Source: Leisingera daeponensis DSM 23529 (GTDB lineage: Bacteria; Pseudomonadota; Alphaproteobacteria; Rhodobacterales; Rhodobacteraceae). Taken from it: DNA of 64,000 nucleotides. The stretch lies in the NCBI RefSeq assembly GCF_000473145.1, contig NZ_KI421500.1, forward strand, positions 3,497,725-3,561,724, written 5' to 3'. A program made the translations under genes and the position numbers. Of the stretch, positions 26,649 through 34,090 are shown piece by piece (the stretch's first letter is position 1; each line of letters opens with the position of its first letter). The notes under the pieces are model-generated. The model worked only from the letters and a program-made list of their open reading frames with translations, was not told the DNA's origin and made no database searches.

Positions 26649-27845
26649 ATGCTGGCTGGCAAACATATTCTTCTGATCATCGGCGGCGGCATCGCGGCCT
26701 ATAAATCGCTGGAACTGATCCGCCGCCTGCAGGATCAGGGCGCCCGGGTGACCCCTGTGCTGACCAAGTCCGGTGCCGAATTTGTGACGCCCCTGTCGGT
26801 GTCGGCCTTGGCCGGAACGCCTGTGCATCAGGAGCTGTTCGACCTGACGGCAGAGGCCGAGATGGGCCATATCCAGCTGTCGCGCAGTGCCGATCTGCTG
26901 GTGGTCGCACCCGCCACGGCGGATCTGATGGCCAAGATGGCGCAGGGCCATGCAAATGACCTTGCCTCGACGCTGCTGCTGGCCACCGACACGCCGGTGC
27001 TGCTGGCGCCCGCGATGAATGTGCGGATGTGGGACCACCCGGCCACCCGGCGCAATCTTGAAACCCTGAAGGGGGACGGCGTGTCCTTTGTTGGCCCCAA
27101 CGAGGGCAGCATGGCCTGCGGCGAATTCGGCCCCGGTCGGATGGCGGAACCGGAGGAGATCCTGGCCGCCATCGCGGCAAAGCTCTCGGCGGGGCCGTTG
27201 AAGGGCAAGCGCATTCTGGTGACCTCCGGGCCCACGCATGAGCCGATCGACCCGGTGCGCTACATCGCCAACCGCTCCTCCGGGGCGCAGGGGGCGGCGG
27301 TGGCCCGTGCTCTGCGCGATCTGGGCGCGGAGGTGGTGTTCATCACGGGCCCGGCAGCGGTCCGGCCCCCAGAGGGGGTGCAGGTGGTGCCGGTGGAAAG
27401 CGCCCGCGAGATGGAAGCCGCGGTGCAGGCGGCGCTGCCCGCCGACGCCGGGGTCTTTGCCGCCGCGGTGGCGGACTGGCGGGTGGCCAGCGCCTCGGAC
27501 CGAAAGCTGAAGAAATCCAAGGACGGGCTGCCGGTTCTGGAGTTCGCAGAGAACCCGGACATCCTGAAAACCGTCTCGCAGATGAGCGAAGGCCGTCCCG
27601 GACTGGTGGTCGGCTTCGCTGCGGAAACCAATGATGTGGTCGAAAACGCCACCGCCAAGCGCAAGCGCAAGGGCTGTGACTGGATTGTCGCCAATGACGT
27701 CTCGCCCGCGACGGGCATCATGGGCGGCAGCGAGAACGCGGTGATCCTGATCTCCGGCGGCGGCGCCGAGGAATGGCCGCGCATGGGCAAGGACGAGGTC
27801 GCCCGCAAGCTGGCAGAGCGGATTGCCGCGGCGCTGGCCGGGTGA
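26649..27845 (+). CDS. coaBC: Bifunctional phosphopantothenoylcysteine decarboxylase / phosphopantothenate-cysteine ligase
   Basis: A 398-residue fusion that makes 4'-phosphopantetheine for coenzyme A. Residues 1-~185 are the flavin-dependent CoaC part: [16 protein letters not shown], the catalytic histidine in [16 protein letters not shown] and the reducing cysteine in [10 protein letters not shown]. The rest is Coa[35 protein letters not shown] and [12 protein letters not shown] with the catalytic lysine. Length is standard. The upstream gap holds repeat copy C; dut follows 37 bases later. Confidence 0.97.
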   Translation: MLAGKHILLIIGGGIAAYKSLELIRRLQDQGARVTPVLTKSGAEFVTPLSVSALAGTPVHQELFDLTAEAEMGHIQLSRSADLLVVAPATADLMAKMAQGHANDLASTLLLATDTPVLLAPAMNVRMWDHPATRRNLETLKGDGVSFVGPNEGSMACGEFGPGRMAEPEEILAAIAAKLSAGPLKGKRILVTSGPTHEPIDPVRYIANRSSGAQGAAVARALRDLGAEVVFITGPAAVRPPEGVQVVPVESAREMEAAVQAALPADAGVFAAAVADWRVASASDRKLKKSKDGLPVLEFAENPDILKTVSQMSEGRPGLVVGFAAETNDVVENATAKRKRKGCDWIVANDVSPATGIMGGSENAVILISGGGAEEWPRMGKDEVARKLAERIAAALAG

Positions 27846-27846
27846 T

Positions 27847-27871
27847 CTTGAGTATTTTTGGAAAGATGAAG
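27847..27871 (+). repeat. Dispersed GAGTATTT..GGAAAGATGAA motif, copy 1
   Basis: CTTGAGTATTTTTGGAAAGATGAAG fits the whole gap between the coaBC stop and the dut ribosome site. It matches copy 2 (31936-31960) at 23 of 25 bases and copy 3 (minus, 55213-55191) at most positions. Confidence 0.8.
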
Positions 27872-27882
27872 GGGGAGCGGGG

Positions 27883-28338
27883 ATGGTCACGATCCGTGTG
27901 ATCCATGAGGAAGCTGCGGACCGGGATGTGCCGCTGCCCTCCTATGAGACTGCCGGCGCGGCGGGGGCTGATGTGCGGGCCAACCTGCCGGACCGCGGCT
28001 TTCTGGTGCTGCAGCCGGGGGAGCGCGCCCTGGTGCCCACCGGGCTGCGCATCGAGATCCCGGCTGGTTATGAGGTGCAGATCAGGCCGCGCTCCGGGCT
28101 GGCGCTGAAACACGGGATCACCCTGCCCAACACGCCGGGCACCATCGACAGCGACTACCGCGGGCCGTTGGGGGTGATTCTGCTGAACGCGGGGCAGGAA
28201 CCGTTTCAGATCGCGCATGGCGACCGCATCGCGCAGATGGTGGTGGCACCTGTCCTGCAGGCGCGGTTTGAACCGGCGGAGGCGCTGTCGGCAACGGCCC
28301 GCGGCGCGGGCGGCTTCGGCTCCACCGGGCAGGCCTGA
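27883..28338 (+). CDS. dut: dUTP diphosphatase
   Basis: A 151-residue trimeric dUTPase that hydrolyses dUTP to dUMP and pyrophosphate, keeping uracil out of DNA. All five motifs are present: [29 protein letters not shown] (catalytic aspartate), [11 protein letters not shown] and the flexible tail [10 protein letters not shown]. The ATG at 27883 has GGGGGAG upstream. Its TGA shares bases with the next ATG, so the ThiF-like gene is translationally coupled. Confidence 0.97.
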   Translation: MVTIRVIHEEAADRDVPLPSYETAGAAGADVRANLPDRGFLVLQPGERALVPTGLRIEIPAGYEVQIRPRSGLALKHGITLPNTPGTIDSDYRGPLGVILLNAGQEPFQIAHGDRIAQMVVAPVLQARFEPAEALSATARGAGGFGSTGQA

Positions 28339-29387
28339 TGCTGCGGATCCTGATCCTTGCTGCGCTGATCTGGTGGGGCGGGCGTTTCCTGAGCCTGCCG
28401 CGCAACCTGCGCCTTGGGCTGCTGGCGGTGCTGTTCATCGCCGTGCTGGCGGTGCAGCTGACCCTGCCGGACGGGCACCCCCTGCGCGAAGGCACCGGCG
28501 GCTCGGTGGCGCCCTGGCTGATGCTCGGCGGCTTTGCCCTTGTGGCCGGTTTCTATGCGCGTATCGTGGCGGCTTTGAAGACCCGCGCCCAGCCCCAGGA
28601 CACGCAGATGAGCCAGCCCGCAGGCACCTTCACCGAAAGCGAGCTTGACCGCTATGCCCGCCATATCGTCCTGCGCGAACTGGGCGGGCCGGGGCAGAAA
28701 AAACTGAAACAGGCCAAGGTGCTGGTGATCGGCGCAGGCGGTCTGGGCGCGCCTGCACTGCAATATTTGGCCGCCGCTGGTGTCGGCACCATCGGGGTGA
28801 TTGATGATGACGTGGTCGACAACGCCAACTTGCAGCGCCAGGTGATCCACCGGGACAAGGACATCGGCACGCCCAAGGTGTTCTCTGCCCAGGCGGCGAT
28901 GCAGGCGCAGAACCCCTATGTGGAGGTGCGCCCCTACAACCGCCGCCTGAGCGATGACATCGCGGCGGAGCTGTTTGCCGAATTTGATCTGATCCTGGAC
29001 GGCACCGACAATTTCGAGAGCCGTTATCTGGCCAACCGGACCGCCGCGGCGCTGGGCAAGCCGCTGATCTCCGGCGCGCTGTCGCAGTGGGAGGGGCAGC
29101 TGAGCGTGTTTCACCCGGCAGAAGGCGGGCCTTGCTACCAATGCATTTTCCCGGAGGCGCCTGCGGCCGGCCTGGCGCCCAGCTGCTCCGAGGCCGGGGT
29201 GATCGGCCCGCTGCCGGGGGTTGTCGGGTCGATGATGGCGGTCGAGGCGGTCAAGCAGATCACCGGCGCGGGTCAGGTGCTGCGGGGCGAAATGCTGATA
29301 TACGACGGGCTCTATGGCGAGACCCGCAAGATCAGGTTGTCCCGACGGGACGATTGCCCGGTCTGCGGCGGCACGCAAGCAAGCTGA
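28338..29387 (+). CDS. HesA/MoeB/ThiF E1-like adenylyltransferase with N-terminal membrane segments
   Basis: A 349-residue protein. Residues ~100-349 are a MoeB/ThiF-type E1-like domain that adenylates the C-terminal glycine of a sulfur-carrier protein: the ATP loop VLVIGAGGLGAPALQYLAAAG, LQRQVIHRDKDIGTPK, DGTDNFESRY, zinc cysteines in CYQC and CPVC, and SCSEAGVIGPLPG. Residues 1-~80 are unusual: three hydrophobic stretches (about 3-18, 26-42, 58-76) suggest a membrane anchor. An internal ATG at 28608 (residue 91) preceded by AGGA could give a soluble, MoeB-length form. The carrier-protein partner is not nearby. The start overlaps the dut stop (TGATG). Confidence 0.86.
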   Translation: MLRILILAALIWWGGRFLSLPRNLRLGLLAVLFIAVLAVQLTLPDGHPLREGTGGSVAPWLMLGGFALVAGFYARIVAALKTRAQPQDTQMSQPAGTFTESELDRYARHIVLRELGGPGQKKLKQAKVLVIGAGGLGAPALQYLAAAGVGTIGVIDDDVVDNANLQRQVIHRDKDIGTPKVFSAQAAMQAQNPYVEVRPYNRRLSDDIAAELFAEFDLILDGTDNFESRYLANRTAAALGKPLISGALSQWEGQLSVFHPAEGGPCYQCIFPEAPAAGLAPSCSEAGVIGPLPGVVGSMMAVEAVKQITGAGQVLRGEMLIYDGLYGETRKIRLSRRDDCPVCGGTQAS

Positions 29388-29396
29388 TCCTGTCCC

Positions 29397-29747
29397 GTGA
29401 ATGAAGCTTACTACATTGCGCTGCTGTGCCACGCCCTGTTCGGCGGCCAGCCGGAGACAGTGCATCAGTTCACCTATCCCGGCGGGGCGGCATCCATCCG
29501 GACCGATTGCGAAAACCGCAACCGCGTCATTGAATTCGGTCTCGACAAGCGCAGCAGCCTGGACAGTATTCAGCAGGCGCTGTTCGCGGCGGAAATCACC
29601 GGCAAGGAAGCGGTGGTTGCGCTGATTGATACCGACGGCATGTTGGGCCGCTTTGAGTGGCGCATCGCCCGCGCGGCCAATATCGCGGGCGTTCCGATCC
29701 GGATCATCCCGGCTGAACTGGCCCACAGCCTCGGGGCCGGCGGCTGA
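29397..29747 (+). CDS. Hypothetical protein
   Basis: A 116-residue protein starting with GTG nine bases after the ThiF-like gene. I do not recognise a family. It is soluble, has no signal peptide, and shows an alternating pattern (TYPGGAASIRTDCENRNRVIEFGLDKRSSLDSIQQALFAAEITGKEAVVALIDTDG in pieces) consistent with a small alpha/beta domain. The spaced acids and lysines loosely recall nuclease-like folds, which is speculation. Codon use resembles the neighbours and the frame has no good alternative, so it is probably real and co-transcribed with dut and the ThiF-like gene. Confidence 0.7.
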   Translation: MNEAYYIALLCHALFGGQPETVHQFTYPGGAASIRTDCENRNRVIEFGLDKRSSLDSIQQALFAAEITGKEAVVALIDTDGMLGRFEWRIARAANIAGVPIRIIPAELAHSLGAGG

Positions 29748-29754
29748 CCCGGGC

Positions 29755-29796
29755 AGCCGGAACCGGATGCGCCGGCCCGGCCCGCGCATCCCGGCT
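29755..29796 (+). terminator. Hairpin after the hypothetical gene
   Basis: GGATGCGC (29765-29772) and GCGCATCC (29784-29791) form a perfect 8-bp stem, extended by AGCCG (29755-29759) with CGGCT (29792-29796) across a five-base bulge. It begins eight bases after the stop. No T-run follows, so termination is probable but not certain. Confidence 0.45.
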
Positions 29797-29855
29797 GAGC
29801 GTGATTGCGGCCCTCCGTCTTTCCCGTTAGCGTCGCCTGCAAAGGAGACCCTCAT

Positions 29856-31871
29856 ATGTCCAACCCGCTTCTGTCCCGCTGGGACACGCCGTTTGAAATT
29901 GCCCCGTTCGACAGCATTTCCGATGACGATTTCGCCCCCGCGCTGGAGCAGGCGCTGGTGGCGCATAAGGAACAGATCGGCGCCATCGCCAACAGCTCCG
30001 AGCCGCCCGGCTTTGCCAATGTGATCGAGGCGCTGGAAACGCCCTGCCGCGCGCTGGAGCAGGTGCTGGGCGTGTTCTTCACCGTGGCCGGTGCCGACAG
30101 CAACCCCAAGCGGCAGGAGCTGCAGCGGGAGTTTTCCCCCAAGCTTGCCGCGCATTTCTCGGCAATCACCGCCAACAAGGCGCTGTATGCGCGGGTCAAG
30201 GCGGTGTGGGACCAGCGGGAGGATCTGGACCTGACCGAAGAGCAGCAGCGCGTCCTGATGCTGACCCACCGCGGCTTTGTCCGCGGTGGCGCGGCGCTGG
30301 AGGGCGCGGCCGACACCCGGATGCAGGAGATCAAGGGGCGGCTGGCGACCTTGGGCACCCAGTTCACCCAGAACCTGCTGGCGGATGAGCGCGACTGGTT
30401 CATGGAACTGTCCGAGGACGATCTGGAAGGCCTGCCGGAGTTTGTGGTCAAGGCCGCGCGCGCTGCGGGCGAGGAGAAGGGCGCGGGCGGCCCGGTTGTC
30501 ACCCTGTCGCGCTCGCTGATCACGCCGTTTTTGCAGTTCTCGCCGCGCCGCGACCTGCGCGAGAAAGCGTTCAACGCCTGGGCCGCCCGCGGGGCCAATG
30601 GCGGGGCAACCGACAACCGCGCCATTGCCGCCGAGATCCTGCAGCTGCGCGAGGAGCGGGCGCGGCTTTTGGGATACGAGAGCTTTGCCGGCTACAAGCT
30701 GGAAACCGAAATGGCCAAAACGCCCGAGGCGGTGCGCGGGCTGCTGATGGAGGTCTGGGAGGCGGCCAAGGCCCGGGCCGAAAAAGACGCCGGGGTGCTG
30801 ACCGGGATGATGCAGGCTGATGGCATCAACGGCGATCTGGAGCCCTGGGACTGGCGCTACTACGCCGAGAAGCGCCGCAAGGCGGAGCATGATCTGGATG
30901 AGGCGGAGCTGAAGCCCTATCTGCAGCTCGACCGGATGATCGAGGCCTCCTTTGCCTGTGCAAACCGGCTGTTCGGGCTGGAGTTCACACCGCTGGACGT
31001 GCCGCTCTACCACCCGGACTGCCGCGCCTGGGAGGTGACGCGGGACGGCCGGCATGTGGCGGTTTTCATCGGTGATTATTTCGCCCGCAGTTCCAAACGC
31101 TCCGGCGCCTGGTGCTCGGCGATGCGGCAGCAGGCCAAGTTCCCGGAGGTGCAGGCGCCGGTGGTGATCAACGTCTGCAACTTCGCCAAGGGCGATCCGG
31201 CGCTGTTGTCCTGGGACGATGCCCGCACCCTGTTTCATGAGTTCGGCCATGCGCTGCATCAGATGCTGTCGGATGTGACCTATGAGAGCATCTCGGGCAC
31301 GTCGGTGGCGCGCGATTTCGTGGAGCTGCCCAGCCAGCTGTATGAGCATTGGCTGGAGGTGCCGGAGGTGCTGCAGGAGTTTGCCACCCACGCGGAAACC
31401 GGCGCGCCGATGCCGCAGGAGATGCTGGAGAAGGTGCTGGGGGCGTCCAATTTCGACATGGGCTTCCAGACGGTGGAGTATACCGCCTCTGCGCTGGTGG
31501 ACCTTGCCTTTCATGACGGCCCTGCGCCCTCCGACCCGATGGAGAAGCAAGACGAAGTGCTTGCAGCACTCGGCATGCCGCACGCGATCACCATGCGCCA
31601 CGCGACGCCGCATTTTGCGCATGTGTTCTCGGGCGACGGCTACTCCGCGGGCTATTACAGCTATATGTGGTCAGAGGTGATGGACGCCGATGCCTTTGCC
31701 GCCTTCAAGGAGGCAGGCGGAGCCTTTGATGCCGAACGCGCCAGGGCGCTGGAGGAGCATATTCTCTCCACCGGCGGCTCCGCGGATCCGGCGGAGCTGT
31801 ATGTTGCCTTCCGCGGGCGGCTTCCGGGTGTGGAGGCACTGCTGAAAGGCCGCGGGCTGGCTGCGGAGTAA
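29856..31871 (+). CDS. M3-family oligopeptidase (oligopeptidase A / Dcp-like)
   Basis: A 671-residue zinc metallopeptidase of family M3 that degrades short peptides in the cytoplasm. The zinc motif HEFGHALHQML is near residue 460 and the third ligand glutamate follows in the ISGTSVARDFVELPSQ block. FQTVEYTASALVDLAFH and SAGYYSYMWSEVMDADAFAAF are typical for the C-terminal half. The ATG at 29856 has AAAGGAGA upstream. Length fits OpdA and Dcp (about 680), and I cannot separate the two from sequence alone. Confidence 0.93.
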   Translation: MSNPLLSRWDTPFEIAPFDSISDDDFAPALEQALVAHKEQIGAIANSSEPPGFANVIEALETPCRALEQVLGVFFTVAGADSNPKRQELQREFSPKLAAHFSAITANKALYARVKAVWDQREDLDLTEEQQRVLMLTHRGFVRGGAALEGAADTRMQEIKGRLATLGTQFTQNLLADERDWFMELSEDDLEGLPEFVVKAARAAGEEKGAGGPVVTLSRSLITPFLQFSPRRDLREKAFNAWAARGANGGATDNRAIAAEILQLREERARLLGYESFAGYKLETEMAKTPEAVRGLLMEVWEAAKARAEKDAGVLTGMMQADGINGDLEPWDWRYYAEKRRKAEHDLDEAELKPYLQLDRMIEASFACANRLFGLEFTPLDVPLYHPDCRAWEVTRDGRHVAVFIGDYFARSSKRSGAWCSAMRQQAKFPEVQAPVVINVCNFAKGDPALLSWDDARTLFHEFGHALHQMLSDVTYESISGTSVARDFVELPSQLYEHWLEVPEVLQEFATHAETGAPMPQEMLEKVLGASNFDMGFQTVEYTASALVDLAFHDGPAPSDPMEKQDEVLAALGMPHAITMRHATPHFAHVFSGDGYSAGYYSYMWSEVMDADAFAAFKEAGGAFDAERARALEEHILSTGGSADPAELYVAFRGRLPGVEALLKGRGLAAE

Positions 31872-31875
31872 GGAA

Positions 31876-31920
31876 AGCGCCCTAGCGGGCGCTGCCTCCC
31901 CTTCCGGCGGCAAAGCCGCC
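31876..31920. terminator. Two hairpins between convergent genes
   Basis: AGCGCCC/GGGCGCT (31876-31882/31887-31893, loop TAGC) and GGCGGC/GCCGCC (31906-31911/31915-31920, loop AAA) follow the M3 peptidase stop by only four and 34 bases. They precede motif copy 2. The facing ghrA-like gene ends at 31989. Confidence 0.55.
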
Positions 31921-31935
31921 TGCCGGGCAGCGGGA

Positions 31936-31960
31936 CTTGAGTATTTCTGGAAAGATGAAA
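31936..31960 (+). repeat. Dispersed GAGTATTT..GGAAAGATGAA motif, copy 2
   Basis: CTTGAGTATTTCTGGAAAGATGAAA lies 15 bases after a GC hairpin in the gap between the convergent M3 peptidase and hydroxyacid dehydrogenase genes. Confidence 0.8.
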
Positions 31961-31988
31961 GAGCGGGCGCCTGTCCGCTCTTGCCCGT

Positions 31989-32921
31989 TCAGTAGCCGAG
32001 GCTGCGGTCGACGAGGTGCAGGAGCGGCTCCCCGGCCTCCGCGCGGCGGATGTTTTCCGCAATGACTTCGGCCGCGGTGCTTTCCCGGGTTTCCGAAGCG
32101 ATATGCGGCGTGACCGTGACATTGGGATGCGCCCAGTAGGGGTGCTCCGGCGGCAGCGGCTCAACGCGGAACACGTCCAGCGTCGCGTGGCCAACCTGGC
32201 CGCTGTCCAGTGCCGCCAGCAGCGCCGCGTCGTCAATCAGCGGCCCGCGGCCCGGGTTGATGATTTTTGCGCCCTTGGGCAGCAGGGCCAGTGTCTCGGC
32301 ATTCAGCGTGTTTTCTGTGGCGGGAGTATCGGGCAGCAGCAGGATCACGATCTCAGCTTGGCGCAGCGCAGCCTTCAGCCCCTCCGGGCCCGCGTGGCAG
32401 GTGATGCCTTCGATCTCCTTTTGGGTGCGGCTCCAGCCGGAGACCTGGAACCCCAGCGCCGCCAGCGCCTTGGCCGCGGCGGTGCCCAGGGCGCCGAGAC
32501 CCAGCACGGTGACGTGACGGTCCTTGGCCAGCGGCGGGACATGCCGGTGCCAGCGCCCGTTCAGCCCGCGGATATGCAGGTCCAGGCCCAGGTGATAGCG
32601 CAGCGTGTGGCCAGCCACCCATTCGGTCATGCCCTGTTCCAGCCCGCTGTCCACCATCCGGGTGAGCGGCACCGAAGCGGGCACAACGGGGACGATTTTT
32701 TCAACGCCGGCCCACATGCTCAGAACCGCCTTCAGCCGGGTGAAGGGGGCGAAATCGCTGACCGGGCCGCTGGGGGCGTAGACGATGTAATCCACCTCTC
32801 CGGGCGCGAAGCCGGTGCTCAGCTCTGCCTCCACGCCCCGCCGGGCAAGCTCCGCTTTCAGCAGCGGCTCATAGGCATGCCAGCCATCGGCGCGGCCTGC
32901 AAACAGGATATTGGCGGTCAT
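31989..32921 (-). CDS. Glyoxylate/hydroxypyruvate reductase A-type D-2-hydroxyacid dehydrogenase
   Basis: A 310-residue NAD(P)-dependent dehydrogenase of the GhrA branch, which reduces glyoxylate and hydroxypyruvate. The Rossmann motif is VTVLGLGALGTAAAKALAALGF followed by SGWSRTQK, where the arginine suggests NADPH. The catalytic arginine is in INPGRGPLIDD, the glutamate in DVFRVEPLPPEHP and the histidine in VTVTPHIASET. Length equals E. coli GhrA (312). It starts 17 bases after the rodA stop, so it is probably the last gene of the mre-rod transcript, an unusual companion for shape genes. Confidence 0.9.
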   Translation of the reverse strand: MTANILFAGRADGWHAYEPLLKAELARRGVEAELSTGFAPGEVDYIVYAPSGPVSDFAPFTRLKAVLSMWAGVEKIVPVVPASVPLTRMVDSGLEQGMTEWVAGHTLRYHLGLDLHIRGLNGRWHRHVPPLAKDRHVTVLGLGALGTAAAKALAALGFQVSGWSRTQKEIEGITCHAGPEGLKAALRQAEIVILLLPDTPATENTLNAETLALLPKGAKIINPGRGPLIDDAALLAALDSGQVGHATLDVFRVEPLPPEHPYWAHPNVTVTPHIASETRESTAAEVIAENIRRAEAGEPLLHLVDRSLGY

Positions 32922-32938
32922 GAGGTCTCCCTGACTTT

Positions 32939-34090
32939 CTAGCGCGGCGATTGCCGCGGGCGGTGGATATGGGCGCTTTGCACGATGCCGAAGGCGCCCA
33001 GGAGCACCAGCATCGCCGAGCCGCCATAAGACACCATCGGCAGCGGCACGCCAACCACTGGCGCCAGCCCCATCACCATCGACATGTTCACGGCAAAGAA
33101 CAGGAAGAAGGTGATGGCAATACCCATGATCACCAGCGACGAGAACCGGTCCTTGGCGGCAATTGCCGAGGCGATGCAGAACAGGATGATCAGCATGTAG
33201 ATCACCAGGAGGGTCACACCGCCGATGAAACCGAATTCCTCTGCCAGGGTGGTGAAGATGAAGTCGGTGTGCTTTTCCGGCAGGAAGTTCAGCCGCGACT
33301 GGGTGCCTTGCATGAACCCGCGTCCCGACCAGCCGCCGGAGCCGAGCGCGATCTTGGACTGGGTGATGTGATAGCCCGCGCCCAAGGGGTCCTGCGAGGG
33401 GTCCAGGAAGGTGTCGATGCGGCGGAACTGGTAATCCTTAAGAAGCTGCCAGTCGGTGCCGCGGCTTTGGAACACGGCGCTGACCAGCCCTGCGCCCGCC
33501 GCGATCACCGCCACGAAATAGGCCCAGTGCACGCCCGCCAGGAACATCACCCCGCCGCCCGCCGCCATCAGCAGGATCGAGGTGCCGAGGTCCGGCTGTT
33601 TCAGCACCAGCGCCGTGGGCAGCAGGATCAGCGCAACCGGCAGCAGCACCCACAAGGGGCGGGAGGTTTTCTCGGGCGGCAGCCAGTCGTAATAGGCGGC
33701 CAGCAGCATCACCAGGGCGATCTTGGTGACTTCCGACGGCTGCAGCCGCATGAAGCCGATGTCGATCCAGCGCTGCGCGCCCATGCCGACGGTGCCGAAC
33801 AGTTCCACTGCGACCAGCAGCGCCAGCGACCCCAGATAGGCCACCACCGAAATGTTGCGCCAGAACCAGATCGGGATCATCGCCACCACGAACATGGCCG
33901 CAAGCCCGAGGGCAAACCGCTTGACCTGCGGCTCCACCCACGGGCTGAAGGAGCCGCCCGCCACCGAATAGAGCATCAGGAAGCCGACACTGGCGACCGT
34001 GATCAGCAGCAGCGTCAGCCCCCAGTTCAGATAGAGGATCTTGCGCAGCCCTGCGGGGGTCGATTTGGCGTGGTACTCAAGATAGCTCAT
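32939..34090 (-). CDS. rodA: RodA peptidoglycan glycosyltransferase
   Basis: A 383-residue SEDS-family polymerase with ten predicted membrane helices that elongates glycan strands with PBP2 in the rod complex. Signatures include FMRLQPSEVTKIALVMLLA, VLKQPDLGTSILLMAAG, the catalytic-loop region around LPEKHTDFIFTTLAEEFGFIGG and the C-terminal VGVPLPMVSYGGSAML. Length matches E. coli RodA (370). Its ATG overlaps the mrdA stop by four bases. Confidence 0.97.
   Translation of the reverse strand: MSYLEYHAKSTPAGLRKILYLNWGLTLLLITVASVGFLMLYSVAGGSFSPWVEPQVKRFALGLAAMFVVAMIPIWFWRNISVVAYLGSLALLVAVELFGTVGMGAQRWIDIGFMRLQPSEVTKIALVMLLAAYYDWLPPEKTSRPLWVLLPVALILLPTALVLKQPDLGTSILLMAAGGGVMFLAGVHWAYFVAVIAAGAGLVSAVFQSRGTDWQLLKDYQFRRIDTFLDPSQDPLGAGYHITQSKIALGSGGWSGRGFMQGTQSRLNFLPEKHTDFIFTTLAEEFGFIGGVTLLVIYMLIILFCIASAIAAKDRFSSLVIMGIAITFFLFFAVNMSMVMGLAPVVGVPLPMVSYGGSAMLVLLGAFGIVQSAHIHRPRQSPR

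Noticed and set aside
28206..31622. A 1138-codon open frame on the minus strand
   Set aside because: It is antisense to the ThiF-like gene, the 116-residue gene and the M3 peptidase, has the Arg/His/Gly-rich composition of a GC-driven shadow frame, and no domain is recognisable.
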